Source of the DNA: Lewinellaceae bacterium
GTDB lineage: Bacteria; Bacteroidota; Bacteroidia; Chitinophagales; Saprospiraceae
Assembly (NCBI GenBank): GCA_020636005.1
Contig: JACJYR010000007.1
Location: 1-64,000, forward strand
Direction of reading: 5' to 3'
DNA length: 64,000 nt
Both the position numbers and the translations under genes were made by a program. A model generated the notes under the pieces. The model had not been told where the DNA came from, did no database searches, and saw only the letters and a list, made by a program, of their open reading frames with translations. Below, one piece after another: positions 52,018 through 60,583 of the stretch (its first letter is position 1; each line of letters opens with the position of its first letter).

Positions 52018-53532
52018 ATGAACCACGATTCAAACATATTGAAGCTCAAACGCCTCGGCATAGACACCCAGCGGGAATACTTTGTCTATATGCGCTCCGA
52101 TTGCCACATCTGCATTTCCGAAGGCTTCGAGGCATTGACCCGCATCGAGGTGACGGTGAAGGGGGAAACCATCATCGCCACCCTGAACGTGTTGCAAAGC
52201 GAACTACTGCAGGACGGTGAAGCCAGCCTCTCGGAAAGTGCCTGGAACGCCCTGCGGGCGGAGGAGGGCGATGCCATTGCTTTCAGCCATTTGCAGCCCG
52301 TAGGCTCCATGAGCCATGTCAGGTCGAAGATGTACGGAAACAAGCTGGGTGACGAAGCTTTCCATTCCATCATTGCCGATGTGGCGGAAGGGAAGTATTC
52401 CAACATCGAACTGGCTGCTTTTATCACCGCTTGCGCCGGGGACAACCTCGACGCCGAAGAAATCGCAGGCTTGACCAAAGCAATGGTGGCAGTCGGAGAA
52501 AAACTGGATTGGGGAAAAGGGATAGTAGTGGACAAACACTGCGTCGGCGGCTTGCCCGGCAACCGCACCACGCCCATCGTAGTGGCCATCATTGCCGCTG
52601 CCGGACTGACCATCCCCAAAACATCTTCCCGTGCCATCACCTCCCCGGCAGGAACGGCGGATACGATGGAAACTATGACATCCGTCAATTTGAGTTTGGA
52701 GGAAATCCGCCGGGTAGTTGGGCAGGAAGGCGGCTGCATCGCATGGGGCGGGGCAGTGAAGCTCAGCCCTGCCGACGATGTGCTCATCAAAGTGGAAAAG
52801 GCGCTCGACGTGGACAGCGAAGGGCAAATGATTGCTTCCGTTTTGTCCAAAAAAGCGGCGGCTGGCTCCACCCATGTCGTCATTGACATCCCGGTGGGCA
52901 AAACGGCGAAAGTCCGCTCTCAGGTTGATGCTAAAAAACTGGAGTTCTACTTCCGGCGGGTGGGGCTGGAAATCGGGCTGGAAGTCAAAGTGCTGATTAC
53001 GGACGGCTCGCAACCGGTGGGCAGGGGCATCGGCCCGGCATTGGAAGCATTAGACATACTGGCTGTTTTAAAACAGGAAAACAACCGCCCCAAAGACCTG
53101 GAAGAAAGGGCCACACTCATAGCAGGCGCCCTGTTGGAAATGGGAGGTAAAGCCTTGCCCGGCAACGGTCAATCCATCGCACTGGACTTGTTGCGGGGCG
53201 GTGCTGCCTGGAAAAAGCTCCGGGCGATTTGCAAAGCACAGGGAGGCTTTCGGGAGCCGGAGCCGGGAAAGCTGAAGCATGAGGTACGAGCCGTCAAAAG
53301 CGGTCGGGTGGAGGAAATTGACAACCGCCGGCTGGCGAAGGTCGCCAAGCTATCGGGAGCGCCCTCCCGCCCGGGTGCAGGCGTGGTGCTGCATTGCAAA
53401 ACCGGGCAAAAGCTGATGGCAGGCGAACTGATGTTCACCCTTTACGCCGAGACTTCCGGCGAATTGAACTATGCGAAAATGTACCTGGAAAAGGAGTTCG
53501 AAAATATTATCCGTTGGGCGCCTTTAGCTTGA
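52018..53532 (+). CDS. AMP phosphorylase (archaeal-type thymidine phosphorylase family)
   Basis: From ATG 52018 the 504-residue product has the N-terminal 85-residue extra domain of archaeal AMP phosphorylases (NILKLKRLGIDTQREYFVYM). The core follows: KHCVGGLPGNRTTPIVV, IPKTSSRAITSPAGTADTME, GRGIGPALEAL and RPGAGVVLH near the end. Thymidine phosphorylases lack the N-domain and the GNRTT phosphate loop. The enzyme splits NMPs with phosphate to ribose-1,5-bisphosphate and base. In archaea the product goes to RuBisCO; no RuBisCO or R15P isomerase is visible here. Confidence 0.88.
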   Translation: MNHDSNILKLKRLGIDTQREYFVYMRSDCHICISEGFEALTRIEVTVKGETIIATLNVLQSELLQDGEASLSESAWNALRAEEGDAIAFSHLQPVGSMSHVRSKMYGNKLGDEAFHSIIADVAEGKYSNIELAAFITACAGDNLDAEEIAGLTKAMVAVGEKLDWGKGIVVDKHCVGGLPGNRTTPIVVAIIAAAGLTIPKTSSRAITSPAGTADTMETMTSVNLSLEEIRRVVGQEGGCIAWGGAVKLSPADDVLIKVEKALDVDSEGQMIASVLSKKAAAGSTHVVIDIPVGKTAKVRSQVDAKKLEFYFRRVGLEIGLEVKVLITDGSQPVGRGIGPALEALDILAVLKQENNRPKDLEERATLIAGALLEMGGKALPGNGQSIALDLLRGGAAWKKLRAICKAQGGFREPEPGKLKHEVRAVKSGRVEEIDNRRLAKVAKLSGAPSRPGAGVVLHCKTGQKLMAGELMFTLYAETSGELNYAKMYLEKEFENIIRWAPLA

Positions 53533-53582
53533 AAAGGATAGCCTTTTACGAGAAGAATCATTTGGTTTTTTGGGGTTATCCT

Positions 53583-53618
53583 GCTACTGAGGGGGGATTA
53601 AGTTTCCCTCCTCGTAGC
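53583..53618 (+). terminator. Hairpin after the AMP phosphorylase gene
   Basis: GCTAC (53583-53587) and GTAGC (53614-53618) close a stem extended by GAGG/CCTC and a GGGA/TCCC core, followed by GGGGTTTT. It is a weak intrinsic terminator or attenuator before the gene at 53642. Confidence 0.5.
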
Positions 53619-53641
53619 GGGGTTTTAAAAAAGAAAAGAGT

Positions 53642-54082
53642 ATGGCAACCAACAGAAATGGCAAACCATCGAGCAACGGAGGACCCCCGCCGCCAACGGA
53701 TGCTGACTATTCCAATATTTTGACGGGATGGCAAGCGCTTGAGGAAAGGCTCGACCGGCTGGAAAGGAAACCACTGTTCAGGATAAAGAAAATTCTTGTT
53801 GAAATGCAGAGCCAACAACTTTATCAATCGGCATCGAGCCTGGGGGCGGGCATCCTGGGTTTGGGGCTGGGCATCCTGCTCAGCCGCTGGATGGGCGCAT
53901 GGACGTCTTTCCTCATAGCTGGCGGGCTGTTCATCCACGGCTGGGGCATGTACAAACTGCATTACAGCGGCAACGCTTCCTGGTCAAAACTCCCTGCCTG
54001 GCTGAAGATTTCCGTGGGGGTGTGCTGGTTGGTTCTGGCAGGCTTGCTTGGCTGGCTGCTGGTGAGAATTTTTGGAAATTAA
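53642..54082 (+). CDS. Small membrane protein of unknown function
   Basis: The 146-residue product has a Pro/Asn/Gly-rich N-terminus (residues 1-22), an amphipathic helix (ILTGWQALEERLDRLERKPL), then three hydrophobic spans (about 62-80, 87-103 and 122-143). No family is recognised. It lies 12 bp upstream of the PRPP synthetase gene, so the two are probably cotranscribed. Confidence 0.68.
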   Translation: MATNRNGKPSSNGGPPPPTDADYSNILTGWQALEERLDRLERKPLFRIKKILVEMQSQQLYQSASSLGAGILGLGLGILLSRWMGAWTSFLIAGGLFIHGWGMYKLHYSGNASWSKLPAWLKISVGVCWLVLAGLLGWLLVRIFGN

Positions 54083-54093
54083 AATTCAAGAAA

Positions 54094-54999
54094 ATGAAAA
54101 TCATACTGTTCGCTCTGCCGGGAAATGAAGAATTGGCGAAGGTTTTAGCAGACAAACTGAAAGCTGAAATGGGTGAAGCCACCATCCGCCGTTTCCCCGA
54201 TGGGGAATCCTACGTCCGCATCCTGTCCGATGTGAAAGACAAAAAGGTGGTGTTGGTTTGTTCGCTGCACCAGCCCGACGAAAAGCTGCTGCCGCTCTAC
54301 TTTTTGTCGAATGTAGCCAAAGATTTGGGGGCAAAATGCACCTGCCTCGTAGCGCCGTACTTGGCCTATATGCGGCAGGATAAAATATTTCACAAAGGGG
54401 AAGGAGTGACATCAAGATACTTTGCCCGGCTGGTTTCAGGCTTTGCCGACAGCCTGGTGACTGTTGACCCGCACCTGCACCGCATCAGCAGTTTGGGCGA
54501 GGTTTACAGCATCCCGACCAAAGTGGTTCATGCGGCTGGTGCCATTTCCGAATGGATAAAAAAACACATCGAAAACCCGGTGCTGGTAGGCCCCGACAGC
54601 GAGAGCGAGCAATGGGTCTCGGAAGTTGCCGGGAGCGCAGGTGCGCCGTTCCTGGTTTTGGAAAAAACCCGGCATGGCGACCGGGACGTGGAGGTCTCCG
54701 TACCGCAAGTGGAGGCTTTTCAAAACCACACACCTGTGCTGGTGGACGATATAATTTCGACGGCAAGAACGATGATAGAAACGGTGGGCCATTTGAAAAA
54801 AGCCGACATGAAAGCCCCCGTCTGCATCGGCGTTCATGCGGTATTCTCAGGAGATGCTTTTTGGGATTTGCTGCACTCCGGGGTGGAAAAAGTGGTGACC
54901 TGCAACACGATTCCACATGGAAGCAACGCCATTGATTTGAGTGGCTTGTATGTGGATTTTATTCAAAATTTTGACAAATCATCTGTCAGGAAACCATGA
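54094..54999 (+). CDS. prs: Ribose-phosphate pyrophosphokinase (PRPP synthetase) family
   Basis: From ATG 54094 the 301-residue product has RRFPDGESYVRI, SLHQPDEKLLPLYFL, TVDPHLHRI (metal/ATP), VGPDSESEQW and the PRPP loop VLVDDIISTARTMIETV. It makes PRPP from ribose-5-phosphate and ATP. It differs from housekeeping Prs in several motif positions (for example LHQPD for TC.P.ND), as do the copies that accompany archaeal-type phosphorylases. Because of that neighbour, reverse use (PRPP + AMP to ATP) is worth considering (inference). It overlaps the next gene by 4 bp. Confidence 0.88.
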   Translation: MKIILFALPGNEELAKVLADKLKAEMGEATIRRFPDGESYVRILSDVKDKKVVLVCSLHQPDEKLLPLYFLSNVAKDLGAKCTCLVAPYLAYMRQDKIFHKGEGVTSRYFARLVSGFADSLVTVDPHLHRISSLGEVYSIPTKVVHAAGAISEWIKKHIENPVLVGPDSESEQWVSEVAGSAGAPFLVLEKTRHGDRDVEVSVPQVEAFQNHTPVLVDDIISTARTMIETVGHLKKADMKAPVCIGVHAVFSGDAFWDLLHSGVEKVVTCNTIPHGSNAIDLSGLYVDFIQNFDKSSVRKP

Positions 55000-55676
55000 A
55001 GAATGCTGCTTTCATATTGACCTGTTCCCTATTCCTTCTCCCCTTGTTGGGTTTGGCCCAGAACGAAGAGGGCATGTTGATTTACCAGATTGACGGCAAC
55101 CGGTATTACCGGAAAAATTATGATGAAAACAATAAGCTGATTAGCTACCAGTCCATCGAAGTCGGCAGCCTGAAAACGAGCGCTGAAAAGGTGGAAGCCA
55201 AACTGACCGTGATTACTTACGACGCAAACGACAACATGAAAGGTGCTTCCCAGACTGTCATCACCTGCGACCCGAAGGCGAGCGAGGTCATGATGGGCAT
55301 TTTCCCGTTTGCCGGAGGCGCTACCAATAAATCCCTGAAAATAGAACTGCCAAAAGATGGAACATTATACCCGAAGGGTTGGAGGGAAAAAGCTGCCCTG
55401 GAGGACTACACTTTCCAGCTCAACTTTGAAGGGGGTGCGGCGGGCTTTTTCGGGACGGAAAGCAGCGTGTCGTTCTCTGGCCGAAAAGTCAGCCAGCCAA
55501 GGGAAGGGGTGTTTCGGATAGCCGGGAAGATGACTTTGAAGGCTTATGTATTGGGGATAAAAATCTCAACCATCAAATACGATTACTCCGAGGATTTTGA
55601 AAAAAACACCGGCATTGTGCGCCAAAAATTCACGGAGGGCAACGGGAATTATTTCACGGTTGAAATCAAAAAATAG
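54996..55676 (+). CDS. Exported protein of unknown function
   Basis: The 226-residue product has a signal peptide (cleavage after GLAQ, about 21) and a mature part rich in beta strands (LIYQIDGNRYYRKNYDENNK, TVITYDAND, SVSFSGRKVSQPREGVF). No domain can be named; the pattern could be a lipocalin-like or DUF3108-like fold. The start overlaps the prs stop, and the PPK2 gene starts 2 bp after its stop, so it is embedded in this operon. Confidence 0.72.
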   Translation: MKNAAFILTCSLFLLPLLGLAQNEEGMLIYQIDGNRYYRKNYDENNKLISYQSIEVGSLKTSAEKVEAKLTVITYDANDNMKGASQTVITCDPKASEVMMGIFPFAGGATNKSLKIELPKDGTLYPKGWREKAALEDYTFQLNFEGGAAGFFGTESSVSFSGRKVSQPREGVFRIAGKMTLKAYVLGIKISTIKYDYSEDFEKNTGIVRQKFTEGNGNYFTVEIKK

Positions 55677-55678
55677 CA

Positions 55679-56410
55679 ATGATTGAGCTTGATAAAATAA
55701 ATACCAGCGCACCGGACGGCGCAAAGAAGAAAGCAATGAACCGGGAACTGACTGCCTTGCACAAGCGGCTGTTTTCCCTGCAAAATGTGCTGTATGCGGA
55801 GGGCAGGCACCCCATTTTAATCATCCTGCAGGGCATGGACACCGCTGGAAAAGACGGCGCCATCCGCCATGTTTTTTCCTGTGTGAACCCGATGGGCTGT
55901 AACGTCAAATCCTTCAAGGCACCGACGGAGGAAGAGCAAAACCACGATTTCCTCTGGCGCATTTATCCGTACCTGCCGGCAAAAGGGATGATGCAGATAT
56001 TCAACCGCTCCCACTATGAGGACATCCTGGTGCCTTCCATTCATGGCACGTTGTCCACGGCGGCCATCGAAGAACGCTACCATTTTATCAACTGCTTCGA
56101 AAAGCAAATACAGGCAAGCGGCACGGTGATTTTGAAATTCTTCCTGCACATTTCAAAAAAGGAACAGGCAAAACGAATCGAAGCACGAAAGCAAGACCCG
56201 CACAAAAAATGGAAGTACGACAAGTCGGACGAGCGGGAAGCAAAAAGCTGGGAAGCCTATTCACGGGTTTACGAAAGCATCCTCCAGCGGTGCAGCCCCG
56301 AAATACCCTGGCTCGTCGTGCCTGCCGACCAGAAATGGTACCGGAATTACTACATCGCCAACCGTATTGTCGAACAGTTGGAAAACCTGAATCTAAAATA
56401 CCCTTCATAA
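55679..56410 (+). CDS. ppk2: Polyphosphate kinase 2 (PPK2) family
   Basis: The 243-residue product has a single PPK2 domain: Walker A GMDTAGKDG (52-60), FLWRIYPYLPAKGMMQIFNR, SHYEDILVP, FFLHISKKEQAKRI and KKWKYDKSDEREAKSW (lid). It transfers phosphate between polyphosphate and nucleotides. One-domain enzymes of this length act on AMP and/or ADP. It would raise ATP from stored polyphosphate when respiration fails. Whether AMP is accepted cannot be decided by eye. Confidence 0.9.
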   Translation: MIELDKINTSAPDGAKKKAMNRELTALHKRLFSLQNVLYAEGRHPILIILQGMDTAGKDGAIRHVFSCVNPMGCNVKSFKAPTEEEQNHDFLWRIYPYLPAKGMMQIFNRSHYEDILVPSIHGTLSTAAIEERYHFINCFEKQIQASGTVILKFFLHISKKEQAKRIEARKQDPHKKWKYDKSDEREAKSWEAYSRVYESILQRCSPEIPWLVVPADQKWYRNYYIANRIVEQLENLNLKYPS

Positions 56411-56420
56411 TTACATCATC

Positions 56421-56963
56421 ATGAAAAAAGCACTGCTGATACTGACCATTTCAATGACCGCCTGGAGCGCTGCCTTTGCCCAGGATGTCTATTACACCAA
56501 AAGCGCCACGCTCAAACTCAACGGCGAACTTGACGGCAATGCCCTCCAACTCGACACCCGGCAACTGGGCGTCATGCTGGACTACGAGACCACGGAAATG
56601 ATTATCCGCTTTCCGCTGAACTCCCTCAAAAGCGGGGTGGATTCATTGGACAACCTCCTCAAAAACAGCGCCCTGGAAGTGGTTTTCGATGGAACGCTGA
56701 GTTTGGAGTACATCAACACCGAAAACCACCCGCCGCTGAAATTCACGGCAGAAGGCTGGCTGACGGTTGGCCCTTCCAAAACCCTGATAACAGGGGAAGG
56801 GGAGTTGCACCATATAGACGATGTGGGTCAAATCGCCTGTATGATGGGCATGACGATGCACCTCAACCTGAAAGACCTGAACCTGCGCAACCCGGTGCCG
56901 GGCTTGAAGGATGATTTTGAAGCAGTCATTACGCAGGCGGTGCTGCAAAGGGATAAAAACTGA
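56421..56963 (+). CDS. YceI-like exported protein
   Basis: The 180-residue product has a signal peptide (cleavage after AAFAQ, about 21) and a lipocalin-like YceI pattern: TKSATLKLNGELDG, TTEMIIRFPLNSLKSG, KFTAEGWLTVGP, ITGEGELHHIDD. YceI proteins bind isoprenoid quinones or lipids and occur in redox/stress operons. It follows ppk2 by 10 bp. Confidence 0.75.
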   Translation: MKKALLILTISMTAWSAAFAQDVYYTKSATLKLNGELDGNALQLDTRQLGVMLDYETTEMIIRFPLNSLKSGVDSLDNLLKNSALEVVFDGTLSLEYINTENHPPLKFTAEGWLTVGPSKTLITGEGELHHIDDVGQIACMMGMTMHLNLKDLNLRNPVPGLKDDFEAVITQAVLQRDKN

Positions 56964-57010
56964 CAGACATCATTTTCACTATACACCTTTCACCATCAAA
57001 TTTTTCATTC

Positions 57011-57703
57011 ATGAAGAAACTCATCAAAGTTCTGTTGGCGGCATTCATGCTGCTTTTTATCAGCCAATCCGCTTTTGCCCACGACCCGCAGAAGCACAAA
57101 AAGGCGGAACAGCCCGAAACAACTGCTGACACGACTGCCCAGTCGAAAGATTCAACCATAGTAACTATGGCCACCGGGCATGAGCATGATGAACACCATG
57201 AGATGAACTCCACCATCGTAGAAGCCAGGTTGAGCGATTTCCCGTCCCTGCACCCGCTATTGGTTCACTTTCCGATAGCCCTCCTGCTGCTGGCGTTTTT
57301 GACGCAACTTTTGGCGCTGTTTGTCTGGAAAAAAGAGCTGAGCCTCATCACGGGGATTTTGCTGCTCGGCGGTTTTGGCGGCGCTTACCTCGTCAGTACC
57401 CTTTTCCATCCGCACACCGGAGAACTGAGCGAAGCCGCCCAGCAAGTGCTTGACCTGCACGACCGGTATGCCAGTTACACCGTCTGGGCAAGCGGGATTG
57501 CCCTGTTGCTGAAAGTGGCGAGCCATTTTTTGCTCAAAAGGAAATTATGGGTGGAAGTATTGGTTGCCGCTGCCATTGCAGGGGCTGGTTGGTCGGTCAG
57601 TCATGCCGGGCATTACGGCGCTACGTTGGTTCACATACATGGTGTTGGCCCGCAGGGCAAATACCTGGAAACACATGAAGACGGCGGCGAACATGAGCAT
57701 TAA
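57011..57703 (+). CDS. DUF2231 membrane protein with His-rich segments
   Basis: The 230-residue product has a signal peptide (MKKLIKVLLAAFMLLFISQSAFA) and a His-rich linker (GHEHDEHHEM). Four helices include the DUF2231 signature HPLLVHFPIALLLLAFL (about 80-96) and FHPHTGELSEAA. The C-terminus (THEDGGEHEH) is also His-rich. DUF2231 His residues may bind haem or metal. The CopB-type ATPase gene follows by 69 bp. Confidence 0.82.
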   Translation: MKKLIKVLLAAFMLLFISQSAFAHDPQKHKKAEQPETTADTTAQSKDSTIVTMATGHEHDEHHEMNSTIVEARLSDFPSLHPLLVHFPIALLLLAFLTQLLALFVWKKELSLITGILLLGGFGGAYLVSTLFHPHTGELSEAAQQVLDLHDRYASYTVWASGIALLLKVASHFLLKRKLWVEVLVAAAIAGAGWSVSHAGHYGATLVHIHGVGPQGKYLETHEDGGEHEH

Positions 57704-57772
57704 GCAAGAAACATACATCCCCGCCCTTGGCGGCACTTTTTCATTTTATAAATCAGAAAAATCAAATCGACA

Positions 57773-60166
57773 ATGACACATACCTATCAAATCACGGGCA
57801 TGACCTGCGACCATTGCGTCCAAACAGTCAAAAAAGCGCTCGAAAGCATCGAGGGCATTCAATCTGCCGAAGTCACCCTGGAACCTCCGGTTGCGACGGT
57901 GACGATGCACCACCATATTTCCGAAGATGCGATGAACGAGGCACTGGCGGCTGCCGGGAATTACAGCCTCAAAATGGCAACGGGGGGTGGCCACGAAGAC
58001 CACCACGGCGGACATGGCCACAGCCACGCCGAAAAAAAGACCGCCACCCCGGACGAAAAAATGCACCCCGAACACGGTGGCCATTCCGGTCACACCGGGC
58101 ATCAGCAACCGCCTCCGCAAAAGGCCACGCCAGCCAAAGCAGATAAAATGCAAGGAGACCACAGTGGCCACGGCGGACATGGTGGCGGGGACAACCCAGC
58201 CCACGGCCACATGGGGCACGACCACCACCGCATGATGATTGCCGATTTCAGGAAACGCTTCTGGGTAGCCCTTGTCCTGACCGTTCCCATTCTGTTGCTG
58301 GCGCCCATGATTCAGAAATGGCTGGGCGTCGAGTGGCGGTTTCCGGGAGACAGCTACCTGTTGTTCGCACTGTCCAGCATCGTCTATTTCTATGGCGGCT
58401 GGCCATTTATCAAAGGCTTTTTTAAGGAAATAAAAGACCGGTCACCGGGCATGATGACGCTGATTGCCATGGCGATTTCAGTGGCGTATTTCTACTCCGC
58501 AGCCACCACCTTCGGGTTGCAGGGGGAGAGTTTCTACTGGGAACTCGCCACGCTGATTGTCATCATGTTGCTGGGGCACTGGATTGAAATGAAATCCGTG
58601 CTCGGCGCATCGAAAGCGTTGGAACTACTGGTGAGCATGATGCCCTCCGAAGCCCACAAAATGGAAGGTGAAAAAGTGGTTGATATAAAACTGGAAGACC
58701 TGCTGGGCGGCGATATTATTTTGATAAAACCCGGCGAGAAAGTCCCTGCCGACGGTATCGTCATCGAGGGCGAAAGCTACCTCAACGAATCCATGCTCAC
58801 CGGCGAATCGAAGCCCGTAAAAAAAGGCCTTGATGAAAAGGTCATCGGCGGAAGCATCAATGGCAACGGTTCGTTGAAAGTGAAAGTGGAACACACCGGC
58901 AAGGACAGTTACCTGAACAAGGTCATCACGATGGTACAGGAGGCGCAAAAGACCAAATCGAAGATGCAGAACCTCTCCGACCGGGCAGCGAAATGGCTGA
59001 CCTACATCGCACTTTCCGCAGGGTTTGGCACTTTGGTTTTATGGCTGGCGCTCGGACAGGATTTTGTTTTTGCACTGGAAAGAATGGTGACGGTGATGGT
59101 CATTTCCTGCCCCCATGCATTGGGCCTGGCGGTGCCGTTGGTGGTAGCTATTTCAACGGCGATTTCCGCTCAAAACGGCCTGCTTATCCGCAACCGGACG
59201 GCGTTCGAGGAGTCACGGAAAATCACCGCTTTGCTTTTCGATAAAACAGGAACATTGACCATTGGCAAGTTTGGCGTCACTCGTTACGAGGCTGTAGCCA
59301 AGGGGCTGGACAAAAACGAAATGCTGCGGCTGGCAGGCGCTTTGGAACAAAGTTCGGAACACCCCATCGCCGTGGGTATCGTGCAAAAAATCAAGGAATT
59401 GGACATCGAAATCCCCAAGCCTGAAAACTTCCAGGCCATCACTGGGAAAGGGGTGCAGGCAACAGTCGAAGGCAAGGAACTGAAAGTGGTCAGTCCCGGC
59501 TATCTGAAGGACGAAAAAATGGACATCCCCGAAGGCGCTTTTGGCAGCGCCGCTGAGACGGTGGTTTTTGTTTTGATTGATAAAAAACTGGCGGGCTTCA
59601 TCGCCCTTGCCGACGAAATACGCCCGGAATCCGCTGCCGCCATCAAAATCTTTAAGGACAACAACATCAAGGTTTACATGGCGACTGGTGACAACGATGT
59701 GGTCGGGAAAGCAGTCAGCGAGGAATTGGGCCTGGACGGCTACTTCGCCGAGGTGCTGCCCCATCAAAAAGTGGAAATCATCAAGGATTTTCAAGCCAAA
59801 GGCGAGTTCGTCGCCATGACGGGAGACGGCGTGAATGACGCCCCGGCACTGGCACAGGCAGACGTGGGCATCGCCGTCGGCAGCGGTACCGACGTAGCCG
59901 CCGAAACGGCGGATATCATCCTCGTGAACAGCAACCCGAAGGATATCGCCAACCTCATCCTATTTGGAAAGGCTACCTACCAGAAAATGATTCAAAACCT
60001 CGCCTGGGCAACGGGTTATAACGCTATTGCCATTCCGCTGGCTGTGGGCGTTTTATACCCTTGGGGATTTCTGCTCAGCCCGGCAGTAGGGGCGGTTTTT
60101 ATGAGTTTGAGCACCATCATCGTGGCGATTAATGCCCAGTTGTTGAAAAAGAAAATCGGAAACTGA
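57773..60166 (+). CDS. copB: CopB-type (P1B-3) copper-translocating ATPase with N-terminal HMA domain
   Basis: The 797-residue product has an HMA domain (GMTCDHC, Cys12/Cys15) and a long His/Gly-rich linker (about 68-150; GGHEDHHGGHGHSH). The P-type core has the membrane motif CPH (C446-P447-H448), TGES, phosphorylation site DKTGTLT (D490) and MTGDGVNDAPALAQ. CPH rather than CPC marks P1B-3 pumps such as CopB, which export Cu(II) and Cu(I)/Ag(I). The combination of CPH with a Cys-type HMA plus His-rich linker suggests handling of both copper states. Confidence 0.93.
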   Translation: MTHTYQITGMTCDHCVQTVKKALESIEGIQSAEVTLEPPVATVTMHHHISEDAMNEALAAAGNYSLKMATGGGHEDHHGGHGHSHAEKKTATPDEKMHPEHGGHSGHTGHQQPPPQKATPAKADKMQGDHSGHGGHGGGDNPAHGHMGHDHHRMMIADFRKRFWVALVLTVPILLLAPMIQKWLGVEWRFPGDSYLLFALSSIVYFYGGWPFIKGFFKEIKDRSPGMMTLIAMAISVAYFYSAATTFGLQGESFYWELATLIVIMLLGHWIEMKSVLGASKALELLVSMMPSEAHKMEGEKVVDIKLEDLLGGDIILIKPGEKVPADGIVIEGESYLNESMLTGESKPVKKGLDEKVIGGSINGNGSLKVKVEHTGKDSYLNKVITMVQEAQKTKSKMQNLSDRAAKWLTYIALSAGFGTLVLWLALGQDFVFALERMVTVMVISCPHALGLAVPLVVAISTAISAQNGLLIRNRTAFEESRKITALLFDKTGTLTIGKFGVTRYEAVAKGLDKNEMLRLAGALEQSSEHPIAVGIVQKIKELDIEIPKPENFQAITGKGVQATVEGKELKVVSPGYLKDEKMDIPEGAFGSAAETVVFVLIDKKLAGFIALADEIRPESAAAIKIFKDNNIKVYMATGDNDVVGKAVSEELGLDGYFAEVLPHQKVEIIKDFQAKGEFVAMTGDGVNDAPALAQADVGIAVGSGTDVAAETADIILVNSNPKDIANLILFGKATYQKMIQNLAWATGYNAIAIPLAVGVLYPWGFLLSPAVGAVFMSLSTIIVAINAQLLKKKIGN

Positions 60167-60199
60167 AGGATATTGAAACCTATAAAAAAACGCAGCCTT

Positions 60200-60559
60200 A
60201 TGGCACAAAACACAGATTCACGTATTTTTCAATCTGACCTTGACACCTTTTTGCAAATAGCCAACCAAAGAAGTGTGAGGCTATTTATCAGGGAAGCGTC
60301 GGGAACGCATTATTCCAGCCTCTACGTAATGCTGTCCGTTCAGGAAGTATCTGCTGAATCAACGTGGATTTATGAGGCGTTTTCAAATTTCAGTTCGGAC
60401 AGTAATGGCCGGAAAAAAAGCATGGACATAGCGCACGAAGATCTGATGCAAGTCAGGTCAAAATTACAGATGAATGGCTTTGATGTACAGCATGGGGAGG
60501 GCTTGGGCTGCGATAATTGGAGTCCAAGCAAAATCCATCGAACCTCGCATTATTTTTAG
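60200..60559 (+). CDS. Protein of unknown function, 119 residues
   Basis: From ATG 60200 the product reads MAQNTDSRIFQSDLDTFLQI, then a strand-rich part (VRLFIREASGTHYSSLYVML, EVSAESTWIYEAF) and GLGCDNWSPSKIHRTSHYF at the end. No family is recognised. It lies 33 bp after copB and 24 bp before the hydrolase gene on the same strand, so it is likely real. Confidence 0.6.
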   Translation: MAQNTDSRIFQSDLDTFLQIANQRSVRLFIREASGTHYSSLYVMLSVQEVSAESTWIYEAFSNFSSDSNGRKKSMDIAHEDLMQVRSKLQMNGFDVQHGEGLGCDNWSPSKIHRTSHYF

Positions 60560-60583
60560 CATTAAAATCACAAAACTGAACTT

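Noticed and set aside
52018..53532. Plain thymidine phosphorylase (deoA)
   Set aside because: The extra N-terminal domain and the KHCVGGLPGNRTT loop fit AMP phosphorylase better.
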